Part shown: one piece after another, positions 8,136 through 19,388 of the stretch
Layout: every line of letters begins with the position of its first letter
Position numbering within the stretch: position 1 is the first letter of the stretch
Assembly (NCBI RefSeq): GCF_003352085.1
Contig: NZ_CP025805.1
Location: 124,001-188,000, forward strand
DNA from: Sulfitobacter sp. SK012
Lineage (GTDB): Bacteria > Pseudomonadota > Alphaproteobacteria > Rhodobacterales > Rhodobacteraceae
DNA length: 64,000 nt
Direction: 5' to 3'
Notes under the pieces: generated by a model
The model's database searches: none
Seen by the model: only the letters and a program-made list of their open reading frames with translations
Told to the model about the DNA's origin: nothing
Position numbers and translations under genes: made by a program

Positions 8136-9029
8136 ATGGCTCCCCAACAAACGTGCGAAGATAATCTGTCTGAAAACCGCTTTGTCGCCGACAAATTGGA
8201 GGATGTGGCAAGCCTTTTGGACCAGCAGAACGCCTCGCTTTTCCGCGTGCGGGCTTACCGCGATGCGGCCAGTTACCTGCGGGGACTGCCACATCCTGTC
8301 CGGCTCGACTATCAGAGCGGGGGCAAGCGTGGTCTCGATGATTTGCCCACAATCGGCCCGTCAATTGCAGCCACCATCGCCGAAATTCTTGATACTGGCG
8401 CATTGGGCCTTCTGGACCGCCTGCGCGGTGCTGCCGATCCAGAACAAGTATTTCAGTCCGTGCCGATGATTGGCCCCGCGCTGGCCCGTCAGATCCATGA
8501 TGACTTGGGCATTGATACGCTGGAAGCGCTAGAGGCGGCTGCCTATGATGGGCGACTGGCCACCATCAAGGGGATCGGACCACGCCGTGTCGAAAGCCTG
8601 CGTCATTCTCTGACCGACATGCTGGCGCGCAGACGTCCCCGACAGGCCCCAAGGGATCGCCAACAGCCGTCCATCGCTGACATTCTTGCGGTTGATCAGG
8701 CCTATCGCAGCAATGTGGAGCAACTGCCCACGATCAAACCGCGCCGGTTCAATCCGACTGGTGGCACGCGTCTGCCGATCCTGCATACAGAACGAGACGA
8801 ATGGCAATTTACCGCACTCTTTTCAAACAGCCCGACTGCGCATCGCTTCGGAAAAACCCGCGACTGGGTGGTGATCTATTTTGAACGCTCTGATCAGCCT
8901 GAAGCACAGGTAACCGTTGTCACCGAACATGGTGGCCCACTTGGCGGCAAACGCGTCATTCGCGGACAGGAGGAGGCCTGTGCCGCCCATTACGAAGCAC
9001 CTGATCATAGGCATCTGCAATCACTATGA
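8136..9029 (+). CDS. PolX-type helix-hairpin-helix protein without polymerase or PHP domain
   Basis: This 297-residue protein starts after GGAGG (about 8125). Residues 14-75 (VADKLEDVASLLDQQNASLF, then RVRAYRDAASYLRGL) match the N-terminal 8-kDa-type domain of family X DNA polymerases. Helix-hairpin-helix units follow: DDLPTIGPSIAATIAEIL, SVPMIGPALARQIHDDLG and TIKGIGPRRVESLRHSL. In full PolX proteins this block is followed by polymerase and PHP domains; here it is followed by a region (about 185-290) with PTIKPRRFNPTGGTRLPIL and WQFTALFSNSPTAHRFGKT, which I do not recognise. The architecture suggests DNA binding without synthesis. A perfect FNR box precedes it, and the N-ATPase operon follows on the other strand. 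Confidence 0.78.
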   Translation: MAPQQTCEDNLSENRFVADKLEDVASLLDQQNASLFRVRAYRDAASYLRGLPHPVRLDYQSGGKRGLDDLPTIGPSIAATIAEILDTGALGLLDRLRGAADPEQVFQSVPMIGPALARQIHDDLGIDTLEALEAAAYDGRLATIKGIGPRRVESLRHSLTDMLARRRPRQAPRDRQQPSIADILAVDQAYRSNVEQLPTIKPRRFNPTGGTRLPILHTERDEWQFTALFSNSPTAHRFGKTRDWVVIYFERSDQPEAQVTVVTEHGGPLGGKRVIRGQEEACAAHYEAPDHRHLQSL

Positions 9030-9472
9030 GGCGCACCACTTATCCGAATCAAAAACCAAAGATTGATCCACCTATCTCGAATTGACGAACATGCACCGTC
9101 GACGCTGAGCACCCCCAAGAACGACCAATGTTGGGAATTCTTCATTGAGCATGAGTTCGATGGGTCGCCCGACCGTCTTTTACATATTGTTGCCCGACAT
9201 TCGTCCGGAGCCTAGGACGAAGGTGAAGTGATGATGGGCAAAAAATGGCAAATGTGAGTCAATCACTGGTTTCGCTGAACTCATCAGCACCCGTGATTTG
9301 ATCGACAGTATGCCAGAAGGTTAATTCATCGCCAGTTGCCTTACCTGTGTCGCACTGGGTTTTGAAACCATCAGCGTGCTCGCATGATACTTTGTGCGGC
9401 AGGATCAGCATCCTGAAGGGGAACGAGCAGCTTCAGTATCAGGCTCAGAACGACCCCTGCAACAAGGCCTGA
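9030..9472. other. 443-bp gap with no supported gene
   Basis: This convergent space lies between the helix-hairpin-helix gene and atpG. The only notable reading is minus-strand and in frame with atpG: directly after the atpG stop it continues as SGLVAGVVLSLILKLLVPLQ and ends near 9375, a hydrophobic stretch that could be the remnant of a lost membrane gene. It has no start of its own. I saw no convincing terminator. Confidence 0.4.
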
Positions 9473-10372
9473 TCACTGCCGTTCGGGTTCTTTTCGCTTT
9501 TTCAACGCCTCAAACCCGATGATCACATCGAGCAACTCCGTAGTTATTTCATCCTGACGCACAGCGCGAGTTTCTGCGCCAAGCTCCTCCAGCTTGTCAT
9601 CAACCGATCTCTCTGCTTGCTGCATCAGCGCCAGACGTGCGGCGTTTTCGGTCATCAGTGCCTCGGCAATGGCACGAAACAGCGTGGCGAATAGATGGCT
9701 GCGCACTAACGCCGTGAACAGGTCATTCGCAGGCATCGAATAGCAAGGTCGGCTGCGCGACACCCAAGGCTTTGCGCTCAGGTCGCCCAGAAGGCATTGA
9801 TCAAGTGGCAGCAAGGGGGTGATGGCCGGCCCCTGTCCGTTGGTGTCGTTTTGCGTGACATAAGCAAGGGATACAGCCATATCGTACGGATGGACCGATT
9901 TGCGGGTCGCTTCCAGACGCTGCGTGAGAAGGTTTGCCAGACGCCCAATCCCGTCAACAGATGCTGCGGGAAAAAACGTCTCTTCGATGATGATGTTCTG
10001 GTCCCTCAACGCATCTGCCATCTGCGCGCCGACACAGAGCACCGTCGACACATCCATGCCCTGTTCGGCCAGCTTCCCTGCCACATGGCCCGCTAGCGAC
10101 TCGTTGTAGTTGCCGCACAACCCGTGATCCGACCCGAAGACGATCAGGATCAGCCGCATTTCGCGGGCGGATGTTGGTACCAGCGGTCCGAACCGGGTCA
10201 TAAAGGCATGCAGCCCCTCCAGAACAGTCTCGTGATAGGTCTCGATTGCCCTTGCGGCCTGCTCATAGGGGGCCAAATTGATGATGGACAGGGTTTTCAT
10301 TGTATGCACGACGCTACGGATTCCCCGCATGCTGGTCGTTCGACGCCCGAGGGTTTCAAGCGTTTGCGCCAT
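9473..10372 (-). CDS. atpG: N-type ATPase gamma subunit
   Basis: This 299-residue protein is the central shaft of the rotary ATPase. The N-terminal coiled coil starts [20 protein letters not shown], and the conserved C-terminal helix contains [20 protein letters not shown] before the final GFEALKK. The internal segment [20 protein letters not shown] matches the Rossmann-like domain of gamma subunits. The sequence is diverged from ordinary F-type gamma, as usual for N-ATPases, where the gene is last in the operon. Its start overlaps the end of atpA by 17 bp. Confidence 0.9.
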   Translation of the reverse strand: MAQTLETLGRRTTSMRGIRSVVHTMKTLSIINLAPYEQAARAIETYHETVLEGLHAFMTRFGPLVPTSAREMRLILIVFGSDHGLCGNYNESLAGHVAGKLAEQGMDVSTVLCVGAQMADALRDQNIIIEETFFPAASVDGIGRLANLLTQRLEATRKSVHPYDMAVSLAYVTQNDTNGQGPAITPLLPLDQCLLGDLSAKPWVSRSRPCYSMPANDLFTALVRSHLFATLFRAIAEALMTENAARLALMQQAERSVDDKLEELGAETRAVRQDEITTELLDVIIGFEALKKRKEPERQ

Positions 10373-11894
10373 TTTTCTCTCTCAAGTTTGCGCGTGCCTT
10401 TCGACCCAACTCCACCATTCTGGTCCGGTCGTAGTCGGCAAGCGGAGCGTTCTCAGAAATGCGCGTAACGACATCGCCAAGGTCTCGCTTCGCGATCGAC
10501 CTGAGCCCGCTCATGACCTGGATCGTTTCAGGCTCACTTAATCCATCGAACTGTCCCTCCATCGCCGCCACCAAAACAGTTAACTGTTCGACGGCGGGGA
10601 TCGGATCGCGTTCCGGCTGTCGCAAAGCAGCCCTCACCGCCGCCCCACGTGTCAAGCGGGCACGTGTCGCGTCGTCGAGCCTGGTGCCAAAACGGGCGAA
10701 GTCTTCCAATTCTTCGAACTGCGAAAGAGTCACGCGCAGGTTTCCGGCTACGGACCGGAACGCCTTAGACTGCGCCTTGCCGCCCACGCGCGACACCGAC
10801 ACACCTAAATCGACCGCGGGGAACTGATTTTTGCGCACAAGACGCGGCGAAAGATATATCTGCCCATCGGTGATGGAGATGAGGTTGGTGGGGATATAGG
10901 CTGCGAGGTTTTCCGCTTGCGTTTCGACCACTGGCAGAACCGTGATGGAACCGCCCCCGGCGGACGAGGTGAACTGCCCTGCCCGCTCCAGCAACCGCGC
11001 ATGGATGTAAAAAATGTCGCCCGGAAAGGCCTCGCGCCCCGGCGGACGGCGAAGCAAAAGCGATAGCTCCCGGTATGACCGTGCATGGTGGGTCATGTCA
11101 TCCAGTATGACCAGAACATCCTTGGCTTGGCTCGCGAAATACTCTGCCATAGTCATTGCCGCGTAGGGAGCAACATAGGCAAGGCCTGCCGCATCCTCGT
11201 CGCCCGCCGACATTACGATACTGTTCTCCATCATGTCGCCGTCACGAAGCGCCCCGATGACTTTGGCCACCGCATCGCCACGTTGGCCGATGGCGCAGTA
11301 GACACAGATCACGCCGGTCGTCTTCTGGTTCAGGATCGCATCCACCGCCAGCGATGTCTTGCCGGTTTGACGGTCACCGATGATCAGTTCGCGCTGTCCA
11401 AGGCCCACAGGTACGGCGGCGTCGATTGCCTTGATCCCCGTCGCCAGCGGCCGCGTAATGGCCTGCCTGTCGAGGATTTGGGGGGCCTCCGCCTCCACCG
11501 GTCGCGTCGCTTCGGTCTTGATCTGGCCTTTGCCATCTCTTGGATTGCCAAGCGCATCGACAACGCGGCCCAACAGCGCGGGACCGACCCGTGTGCTGAC
11601 GACCTTGTGGGAGCGTGTGACGCGTTCGCCCACCGACACGCAGTCGCTGGGGCCAAGCAGGACAACACCAAGGCGGCCCGGTTCCAGATCGAGAACGATA
11701 CCCTGCATACCACTGGCAAAACGGAGCAACTCGTCGGACAATGCACGTTCCAGCCCGGTTACAATGGCGATACCGTCCGCTACCTCGGCCACCCTCCCGA
11801 CCTCGCTGAGGCGCGGTGACGGGGATGGGCTGGCCAAAAGCGCTTCTACAAGCGCGTCGGGGCCTGACATCGGGTTGGTGGCTGCGTTGGTCAT
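10356..11894 (-). CDS. atpA: N-type ATPase alpha subunit
   Basis: This 512-residue non-catalytic nucleotide-binding subunit of the soluble head has the Walker A sequence [15 protein letters not shown] near residue 172 and an [20 protein letters not shown] block downstream; [13 protein letters not shown] is the conserved alpha-subunit signature. The usual alpha N-terminal region that binds a delta subunit is different, fitting an operon without a separate delta gene. Start and stop are both overlapped: ATGA with atpF at 11891 and 17 bp with atpG. Confidence 0.95.
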   Translation of the reverse strand: MTNAATNPMSGPDALVEALLASPSPSPRLSEVGRVAEVADGIAIVTGLERALSDELLRFASGMQGIVLDLEPGRLGVVLLGPSDCVSVGERVTRSHKVVSTRVGPALLGRVVDALGNPRDGKGQIKTEATRPVEAEAPQILDRQAITRPLATGIKAIDAAVPVGLGQRELIIGDRQTGKTSLAVDAILNQKTTGVICVYCAIGQRGDAVAKVIGALRDGDMMENSIVMSAGDEDAAGLAYVAPYAAMTMAEYFASQAKDVLVILDDMTHHARSYRELSLLLRRPPGREAFPGDIFYIHARLLERAGQFTSSAGGGSITVLPVVETQAENLAAYIPTNLISITDGQIYLSPRLVRKNQFPAVDLGVSVSRVGGKAQSKAFRSVAGNLRVTLSQFEELEDFARFGTRLDDATRARLTRGAAVRAALRQPERDPIPAVEQLTVLVAAMEGQFDGLSEPETIQVMSGLRSIAKRDLGDVVTRISENAPLADYDRTRMVELGRKARANLREKNGANA

Positions 11895-12655
11895 GTCGAA
11901 GCCATCTTTAGATCAACACCAGCGGCCAGTTGCGCGTCCAGCAGATCGCTCAGGCCGTCGATATAGCCATCGACCGTCCAATCCAGTTGAGCGCCACCGA
12001 TCCGCAGCATGACGCCGGGAGGCTGGTCCGCATCGGTTTCGAACTGAACTGGAATGTCCGGGAACACGCTCTGCAAATGGGCTGTCAGATCGTCTCGAGC
12101 AGATTGGGAAAACTTACCTTGGCTAGTGACAGTCGCCGTCTTGCTTTGTCCCGCAGCAACACGCAGATCTTCGGCCATCGGTTCAATCCGTTTGGCAAGA
12201 TTATGGGCAATTCGACCTTCCAGCGTCTCATCCGCAAGATCACTCAGCGCCTTGCGGGTCAAAGACAGCAAGGCACCACCGCCTGCGCACTGCAATTTCG
12301 CGGCATATTTGTGCCTCTCTTCCTCCAGATGCACAGCCCAGGCAACGCGTTCTTTCTCCAGCCGTTTGCGCGCTTCATCCAAGAGGGCGTCGCGCTGTGT
12401 CTCGGCGTCCTGTCGCACAGCCTCTGCCATGTCGGATTGTTTAGCATTCAGCGCCCTAACCTGATCCAGATGCTCCTGTTCCGCTGCCTGCGCCTTTTCC
12501 TTTGCAAGCACGGCTTCCTGCATCCGGTTTTTGATCTCGGCCTCACGGGCGTCAATCCCATCCAGAATAGGGCGGTACAAAAATCGCCTCAGAAGCCAGA
12601 CAAGTACCAGAAAATTGGCGATCTGGGCGGCCACCGTGATCCAGTCAATCGACAT
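11891..12655 (-). CDS. atpF: N-type ATPase b subunit, long form
   Basis: This 254-residue peripheral stalk subunit has an N-terminal membrane helix ([20 protein letters not shown]), a long charged coiled-coil region rich in Glu, Lys, Gln and Ala, and an extra C-terminal part of about 100 residues ending in [19 protein letters not shown]. Ordinary b subunits are about 160 residues. The long form is typical of N-ATPases, where the C-terminal extension probably replaces the missing delta subunit. That reading follows from the absence of atpH here and from the [11 protein letters not shown] segment resembling the end of delta subunits. It is spaced 3 bp from atpE. Confidence 0.92.
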   Translation of the reverse strand: MSIDWITVAAQIANFLVLVWLLRRFLYRPILDGIDAREAEIKNRMQEAVLAKEKAQAAEQEHLDQVRALNAKQSDMAEAVRQDAETQRDALLDEARKRLEKERVAWAVHLEEERHKYAAKLQCAGGGALLSLTRKALSDLADETLEGRIAHNLAKRIEPMAEDLRVAAGQSKTATVTSQGKFSQSARDDLTAHLQSVFPDIPVQFETDADQPPGVMLRIGGAQLDWTVDGYIDGLSDLLDAQLAAGVDLKMAST

Positions 12656-12658
12656 ATG

Positions 12659-12946
12659 TCAGCTTCCTGTCGCCTGAGCGGCAGCCACTGCGGCGTTCCA
12701 GAATGGGTTGGCGAAAATCAGGATCATCGCAACGACAAAACAATAGATGGCAGTAGACTCGATCATGGCAAGACTGACGAACAGCGTTCTGGAAATAGCA
12801 GATGCCGCGTCGGGTTGCTGCGCGATCGCGCTTAACGCGGATGAAGCGGTACGTCCTTCACCAAGCGCGGGACCGATTGCTCCGAAGGAGACGGTTAATC
12901 CTGCGGTAAAGATCGAAATGCCGGCGATGATGCCAAGGTCTGTCAT
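12659..12946 (-). CDS. atpE: N-type ATPase c subunit (rotor ring)
   Basis: This 95-residue hairpin of two membrane helices contains Gly-rich GAIGPALGEGRTASSALSA in helix 1 and MIESTAIYCFVVAMILIF in helix 2. The ion-site pattern in helix 2 (Glu63, Ser64, Thr65, Tyr68) matches the sodium-binding ESTxxY signature of Ilyobacter-type c subunits. Helix 1 carries Glu30 where sodium F-ATPases have Gln, giving the double-carboxylate site typical of N-ATPases. N-ATPases were predicted from such motifs to pump sodium, but the studied Burkholderia c17 ring was reported to be proton-specific, so the coupling ion cannot be fixed by sequence alone. The start overlaps the atpB stop. Confidence 0.95.
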   Translation of the reverse strand: MTDLGIIAGISIFTAGLTVSFGAIGPALGEGRTASSALSAIAQQPDAASAISRTLFVSLAMIESTAIYCFVVAMILIFANPFWNAAVAAAQATGS

Positions 12947-13638
12947 GGGATTTCCTTTTCAGGTTGTGATGGTTTGGGAGGTGCCGTCGCGCTGGAGATG
13001 TAGACCGTAGCCAAGATTGCAAAGATATAGGCTTGGATCATGCCGGTCAGCAGGCCGAGCACATCCATAACGACAGGAAAGAAGAAGGGTGCCACGCTGA
13101 GCAGAATGGCCGCGATAACGGCCCCGCTCATGATGTTGCCGTAAAGCCGGATCGCCAGCGATATCCCGCGCGAGAATTCCGATATGATATTGAACGGCAG
13201 CATGATAAAAGACGGATCAAGATAGGTCTTGAGATATCCGCCCAAACCCCGGCTGGTGATGCCGAACAAGGGAACTGCGATAAGCACCGATAGCGCCAGC
13301 GCCGTTGTCGTAGACAACGAAGCCGTCGGCGGCTCGAACCCTGGAACAACCAGCAACAGGTTTGACATGGCGACAAACAAAAACAGCGTACCTGCGTAGT
13401 ATAGCAGGTAGTCGGATGGGCCTTGCGCAACTTCTTTGATCTGGCTTTGAATGCCTTGCACAATGACCTCCAACATGGTCCTCCAGCGATTTGGCGGCAC
13501 GTCGGGGCGCAGATTTCGGGTGATCAGAAGGGACGCCACAGTCAGCAGCGCCATAACGATCCATGTATAGAAAATCGTCGCGTTGACCCCATAGCCCCAG
13601 GCCTCGAACATGATTGTCTGATCCGGCGACAGATTCAT
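12943..13638 (-). CDS. atpB: N-type ATPase a subunit
   Basis: This 231-residue membrane stator subunit forms the ion half-channels. The start chosen, 13638, gives MNLSPDQTIMFEAWGYGVNA and overlaps the atpR stop as ATGA. A longer open frame upstream lies inside atpR and atpQ and is not coding. The essential stator arginine is present in ISLAIRLYGNIMSG. Five to six hydrophobic segments are visible, the last being GMIQAYIFAILATVYISSA, which matches the C-terminal helix of a subunits. Confidence 0.94.
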   Translation of the reverse strand: MNLSPDQTIMFEAWGYGVNATIFYTWIVMALLTVASLLITRNLRPDVPPNRWRTMLEVIVQGIQSQIKEVAQGPSDYLLYYAGTLFLFVAMSNLLLVVPGFEPPTASLSTTTALALSVLIAVPLFGITSRGLGGYLKTYLDPSFIMLPFNIISEFSRGISLAIRLYGNIMSGAVIAAILLSVAPFFFPVVMDVLGLLTGMIQAYIFAILATVYISSATAPPKPSQPEKEIP

Positions 13639-13934
13639 GGCGCATCCCTGAAAGGTACACCCGCGCGAGCGATTGCAGTCGCGACTGTACGCACAATGAA
13701 AAATGCTAAAGCAAATCCTGCCAAGACGAATGGGCCAAGATAGAAAGCTACAGCCCAACCTATCCCCAGAAGGACCGCAATCCGCAGAAGGGCACTTAAA
13801 ACTAATATGTTGATCGGCCGCTCTGTCAGAAGCGCCAGACGCATCCCTAAGCCGAGGCCAGCGAAAAACACCATTGATGTGGCAGCACCAATAGCCAATC
13901 CTAACGCCACCGCGTTCCAGTCCACAACAATCAT
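13635..13934 (-). CDS. atpR: N-ATPase-specific membrane protein AtpR
   Basis: This 99-residue protein has three hydrophobic segments: VALGLAIGAATSMVFFAGLG, NILVLSALLRIAVLLGIGWA and YLGPFVLAGFALAFFIVRTV. It lies between atpQ and atpB with 4-bp overlaps on both sides, exactly where atpR is found in N-ATPase operons. AtpR occurs only with N-type ATPases and is thought to help assemble the c ring or modulate the membrane sector. Identification rests on position, size and topology. Confidence 0.88.
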   Translation of the reverse strand: MIVVDWNAVALGLAIGAATSMVFFAGLGLGMRLALLTERPINILVLSALLRIAVLLGIGWAVAFYLGPFVLAGFALAFFIVRTVATAIARAGVPFRDAP

Positions 13935-14214
13935 TTGTCGCCTCCTTCTTTGTTAATCCACGACGCGGCAATAAAGGCCCCTATAACGACCCCGCCCAAG
14001 ATTAGGGCGATGGTCCATGAAAAGCTTTGGGGTGCCACCCGATCGAGCCAGAGCCCCAGAAAAGCTCCGCCAACGGTCGGCACCGCAATGGACCAGCCGA
14101 TCATGCCAAAGGTGCCGATACCGCGCAGCGGGCTTGGGCCCGGATCGTCGCGAGCGGATTTCAACCGCTTTGCGTGACGGGCGATATCCTCAGCCGATTT
14201 GTCGGGTTTGGGCG

Positions 14215-14218
<4 letters not shown>
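13931..14218 (-). CDS. atpQ: AtpI-like N-ATPase protein AtpQ
   Basis: This 95-residue protein has a charged N-terminus (MTPKPDKSAEDIARHAKRLK) followed by two membrane helices: GTFGMIGWSIAVPTVGGAFL, then, after the GLWLDRVAPQSFSWTIAL loop, LILGGVVIGAFIAASWI. The GWxxxxPxxGGxxLGxWLD pattern is that of AtpI/AtpQ proteins, which are implicated in c-ring assembly and possibly Mg2+ supply. It overlaps atpC and atpR by 4 bp. Confidence 0.9.
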
Positions 14219-16243
<2,025 letters not shown>

Positions 16244-16416
16244 CTGAGTTCTTCCTTTTTTGAAACGGGCGCCCGGTGGAAACCGGTGCTTCCTGACGAG
16301 GCGTCGCGCGCGAAAGGTCAGTCTGCGGCCTCCTGCTCTCTTTCGGCATTTTGTCATCAAGACACCACGGGACATCAGTTGATTACCTAGACCTGACAGG
16401 AAGCGCTGGTTTCAGA

Positions 16417-16430
16417 TTGATTTGCATCAA
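16417..16430. promoter_or_regulatory. FNR/FnrL box TTGATTTGCATCAA (N-ATPase side)
   Basis: This is a perfect match to TTGAT-N4-ATCAA within the 473-bp divergent space between the N-ATPase leader and phaC. It lies 174 bp before the leader ORF start, and the intervening bases show no other gene. Confidence 0.78.
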
Positions 16431-16638
16431 TCACCAAGCGGTATCCTGCGCTGTTGTCCGGCAAGAGTGGCTGTTTTGAATCGCTCAACCTTAAGGCAGT
16501 TGTTGGGTATAGCTAGTTGCGAGCTTTCGATGAGGTTTGAATACAATGCCTCCAGGGCATCGTCGTGACTAAAAAATGAGCGGAAACTCGATTTCGTTCC
16601 GTAATGTTGGCGATTTAACAGCGCGTCTCGCCCGCCAA

Positions 16639-16652
16639 TTGACGCACATCAA
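16639..16652. promoter_or_regulatory. FNR/FnrL box TTGACGCACATCAA (phaC side)
   Basis: It has one change from the consensus (TTGAC). It is centred about 71 bp before the phaC ATG, a suitable place for activation of the phaC-ackA operon. Confidence 0.72.
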
Positions 16653-16716
16653 TCAACAACCAGCCTCTCCCTCTATCCCTCAGGCAGGTTCTCAATAATT
16701 TGCTAGGATCCGAAAG

Positions 16717-18564
16717 ATGACCAAAGTCACTTCCCTTCGCGACGCACCAGCATCGGCAAACAAAAACAAGGGCGAACCCGCTCATGGTCACACCGTACCG
16801 CCTGCAGGTATCCTGCAAACAGACCGCCTGCCCCACACGCATACCACCATGGAGCAAGCATTGGACAAGGGCCTGAAGGCTGCTCAGTCGAGATTGACCG
16901 GTGGCCTGTCGCCCATCGCCCTTACTGCGGCTTATGCAGATTGGTTGCTGCACCTGTCAGCCGCCCCTGGCAAACAGATGGAGCTGGCGGAAAAGGCAGT
17001 GAGGAAGGCGTCGCGCTTTGCCAATTTCGCGGCTGCTTGCTCGCAAAATCCCGAAAAGCCCGAAACCTGCATTGACCCTCTTCCGCAGGACAAGCGGTTC
17101 AGCGGGAAAAGATGGCAAAAATGGCCCTTCAACGCGATGTCGCAGGCGTTCTTGTTGAACCAACAACTGTGGCACAACGCGACGACCGGGCTTGCAGGCG
17201 TCACCCAGCAACATGAAAACGAAGTGACCTTCGCCGCGCGCCAGATGCTCGACATCTTCTCTCCGTCCAATTTCGCGCTGACCAACCCTGAGGTGCTGGC
17301 GAGAACCTTCTCCGAAGGAGGCATGAACCTTCTACGTGGCTGGCAGAACTTCATTGAGGATGCGTCCCGCACCAATTCGGGCAAGAAACAAGCGGGGCTG
17401 GACGCATTTGAGTTGGGCAAGAACATGGCCACATCGCCCGGCAAGGTCGTCTATCGAAATCACTTGATCGAATTAATCCAATACACGCCGACCACTGAAA
17501 AGGTCCACCCGGAACCCATCTTGATCGTGCCGGCATGGATCATGAAATACTACATCTTAGATCTCAGCGCGCAAAACTCGCTAGTCCGCCATCTGACGGG
17601 GCAAGGGTTCACGGTGTTCATGATCTCATGGAAGAACCCGGATGAGGGCGACCGGGATCTTGGCATGGACGATTATCTGTCGCTTGGCGTTATGGACGCG
17701 CTTGATGCAGTGGATGCCACCACCGACGGCGCAAATATTCACGCCCTAGGCTATTGTCTGGGGGGCACACTTTTGTCTATTGCCGCGGCGGCAATGGCCC
17801 GTGACCGTGACAAACGGCTGCAAAGCCTGACGTTCCTTGCGACCCAGACCGACTTTACCGAAGCCGGCGAGTTGATGTTGTTCATCAATGAAAGCCAGCT
17901 TGCCTATCTGGACGATATGATGTGGGACAAAGGCTATCTGGACACTAAACAGATGTCTGGGGCCTTTCAATTACTGCGCTCAAACGATCTGATCTGGTCA
18001 CGTGTCATCCACGATTATCTGATGGGCGAGCCGTCCGACATGAATGATATGATGGCGTGGAACGCGGACGGCACGCGAATGCCCTACCGGATGCATTCGG
18101 AGTACCTGCGCCGCCTGTTCTTGAATAATGATCTGGCCGAAGGGCGCTACCTTGTTGGGGGCAAACCCATCGCCATTTCGGATATCCGTGCGCCGGTCTT
18201 TCTTGTTGGCACGGAACGCGATCACGTGGCACCATGGCGTTCGGTCTATAAATTCAAGCTATTGTCGGACACTGACGTGACATTCCTGTTGACGAACGGC
18301 GGTCACAATGCCGGGATCATCTCAGAGCCGGGCCATCCGCATCGGCATTACCGCATCAGCACCAAGGCCAAGGACGACGCCTACATCGACCCGGATCGCT
18401 GGGTGTCAGAGGTTGAGAGCATTGACGGATCGTGGTGGCCCGCCCTTACTGACTGGCTGGCCAATATGTCTGGCAAACCGGTGGCACCGCCTCCCCTTGG
18501 GGCGAAGGAAAAGGGCTTTGCGCCGATCTGCGACGCGCCCGGCACCTATGTGTTTCAGGAGTAA
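16717..18564 (+). CDS. phaC: Class I poly(3-hydroxyalkanoate) synthase
   Basis: This 615-residue protein polymerises (R)-3-hydroxyacyl-CoA, normally 3-hydroxybutyryl-CoA, at the granule surface. The lipase-like box is GYCLGGTLLS with nucleophile Cys347; the rest of the triad is Asp502 in GTERDHVAPW and His530 in NGGHNAGI. The N-terminal half contains the class I block around FLLNQQLWHN and GGMNLLRGWQNFIEDASRT. Residues 1-45 are a low-complexity extension. It is the first gene of a tight operon with a FabI-like reductase, a MaoC::phosphotransacylase fusion and acetate kinase. Usual partners phaA/phaB are not nearby, so this copy is probably an accessory synthase for low-oxygen conditions. The FNR box at 16639 supports that. 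Confidence 0.94.
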   Translation: MTKVTSLRDAPASANKNKGEPAHGHTVPPAGILQTDRLPHTHTTMEQALDKGLKAAQSRLTGGLSPIALTAAYADWLLHLSAAPGKQMELAEKAVRKASRFANFAAACSQNPEKPETCIDPLPQDKRFSGKRWQKWPFNAMSQAFLLNQQLWHNATTGLAGVTQQHENEVTFAARQMLDIFSPSNFALTNPEVLARTFSEGGMNLLRGWQNFIEDASRTNSGKKQAGLDAFELGKNMATSPGKVVYRNHLIELIQYTPTTEKVHPEPILIVPAWIMKYYILDLSAQNSLVRHLTGQGFTVFMISWKNPDEGDRDLGMDDYLSLGVMDALDAVDATTDGANIHALGYCLGGTLLSIAAAAMARDRDKRLQSLTFLATQTDFTEAGELMLFINESQLAYLDDMMWDKGYLDTKQMSGAFQLLRSNDLIWSRVIHDYLMGEPSDMNDMMAWNADGTRMPYRMHSEYLRRLFLNNDLAEGRYLVGGKPIAISDIRAPVFLVGTERDHVAPWRSVYKFKLLSDTDVTFLLTNGGHNAGIISEPGHPHRHYRISTKAKDDAYIDPDRWVSEVESIDGSWWPALTDWLANMSGKPVAPPPLGAKEKGFAPICDAPGTYVFQE

Positions 18565-18570
18565 CCAGTA

Positions 18571-19341
18571 ATGCTGGAGAACCTCTTGAAAGGCAAACGT
18601 GGGCTTGTTGTCAGGATCGCAAACGAGCATGCCATCGCAGCGGGTTGCGCCATGGCATTTCATGCCGCTGGTGCCGAGCTGGCCGTGACCTATGCGAATG
18701 AGAAATCAAAGCCGTTCGTCGCGCCCGTGGTGGCCAAGCTGGACGCCCCTATTTTTCTGCCGCTTGACGTTGAGAGTGACGGTGAGATGGAGGCTGTGTT
18801 CAAAGCCGTTGAAAACGGATGGGGCAAACTGGGCTTTCTCCTGCATTCCATCGCATTTTGCCCGAAAGAAGACCTAAATGGCCCCGTTTCGCAGTGCTCG
18901 AGAGCCGGGTTTGCGCAGGCGATGGATGTCTCGGTGCACGCACTCATCCGCATGGCGCGCCTTGCAGTGCCTTTGATGAAGGATGGCGGCAGCATTCTGA
19001 CGATGAGCTATTACGGTGCGGACAAGGTGGTGGATAACTACAATATCATGGGGCCGGTCAAATCCGCACTGGAAGGCACGGTGCGCTATCTGGCGGCAGA
19101 GTTGGGGCCGCAACAAATCCGCGTCAACGCGATCTCACCCGGACCTCTGCTAACGCGCGCGGGCTCGGGTATCGACCACTTTGGCGAGCTGTTGGAGGCC
19201 GCGCGCAAACGCGCACCTGAACACGGCCTTGTCAGCATCGAAGATGTGGGGAACATGGCTGGCGGTCTGGTCAGTGAACTGTCGGCCAAGGTGACGGGCA
19301 ATACCTCTTACGTTGACGGCGGGTACCATGTGCTTGCTTAG
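18571..19341 (+). CDS. FabI-type enoyl-ACP (or enoyl-CoA) reductase
   Basis: This 256-residue protein of the short-chain dehydrogenase superfamily has catalytic residues Tyr157 and Lys164 in YNIMGPVKSALE, spaced six residues apart as in FabI (Tyr156/Lys163 in E. coli). LLKGKRGLVVRIANEHAIAA is the N-terminal cofactor site, and LGFLLHSIAF and RVNAISPGPLLTRAGSGI are further FabI blocks. FabI reduces trans-2-enoyl-ACP with NAD(P)H. In this operon, between PHA synthase and a hydratase::phosphotransacylase fusion, it may instead reduce crotonyl-CoA to butyryl-CoA (inference). It starts 6 bp after phaC. A second, chromosomal fabI is expected for normal fatty-acid synthesis. Confidence 0.85.
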   Translation: MLENLLKGKRGLVVRIANEHAIAAGCAMAFHAAGAELAVTYANEKSKPFVAPVVAKLDAPIFLPLDVESDGEMEAVFKAVENGWGKLGFLLHSIAFCPKEDLNGPVSQCSRAGFAQAMDVSVHALIRMARLAVPLMKDGGSILTMSYYGADKVVDNYNIMGPVKSALEGTVRYLAAELGPQQIRVNAISPGPLLTRAGSGIDHFGELLEAARKRAPEHGLVSIEDVGNMAGGLVSELSAKVTGNTSYVDGGYHVLA

Positions 19342-19388
19342 GCCCCCACATTCCGCTCAAAGTCCAAACACCCAACCGGGACCCAAGC

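Noticed and set aside
9375..9472. Hydrophobic reading SGLVAGVVLSLILKLL after the atpG stop as a real gene
   Set aside because: It has no start codon of its own and depends on reading through the atpG stop.
11930..12835. Plus-strand open frame of 301 codons across atpF and atpE
   Set aside because: It is antisense to two N-ATPase genes with strong motifs and is a by-product of their codon usage.
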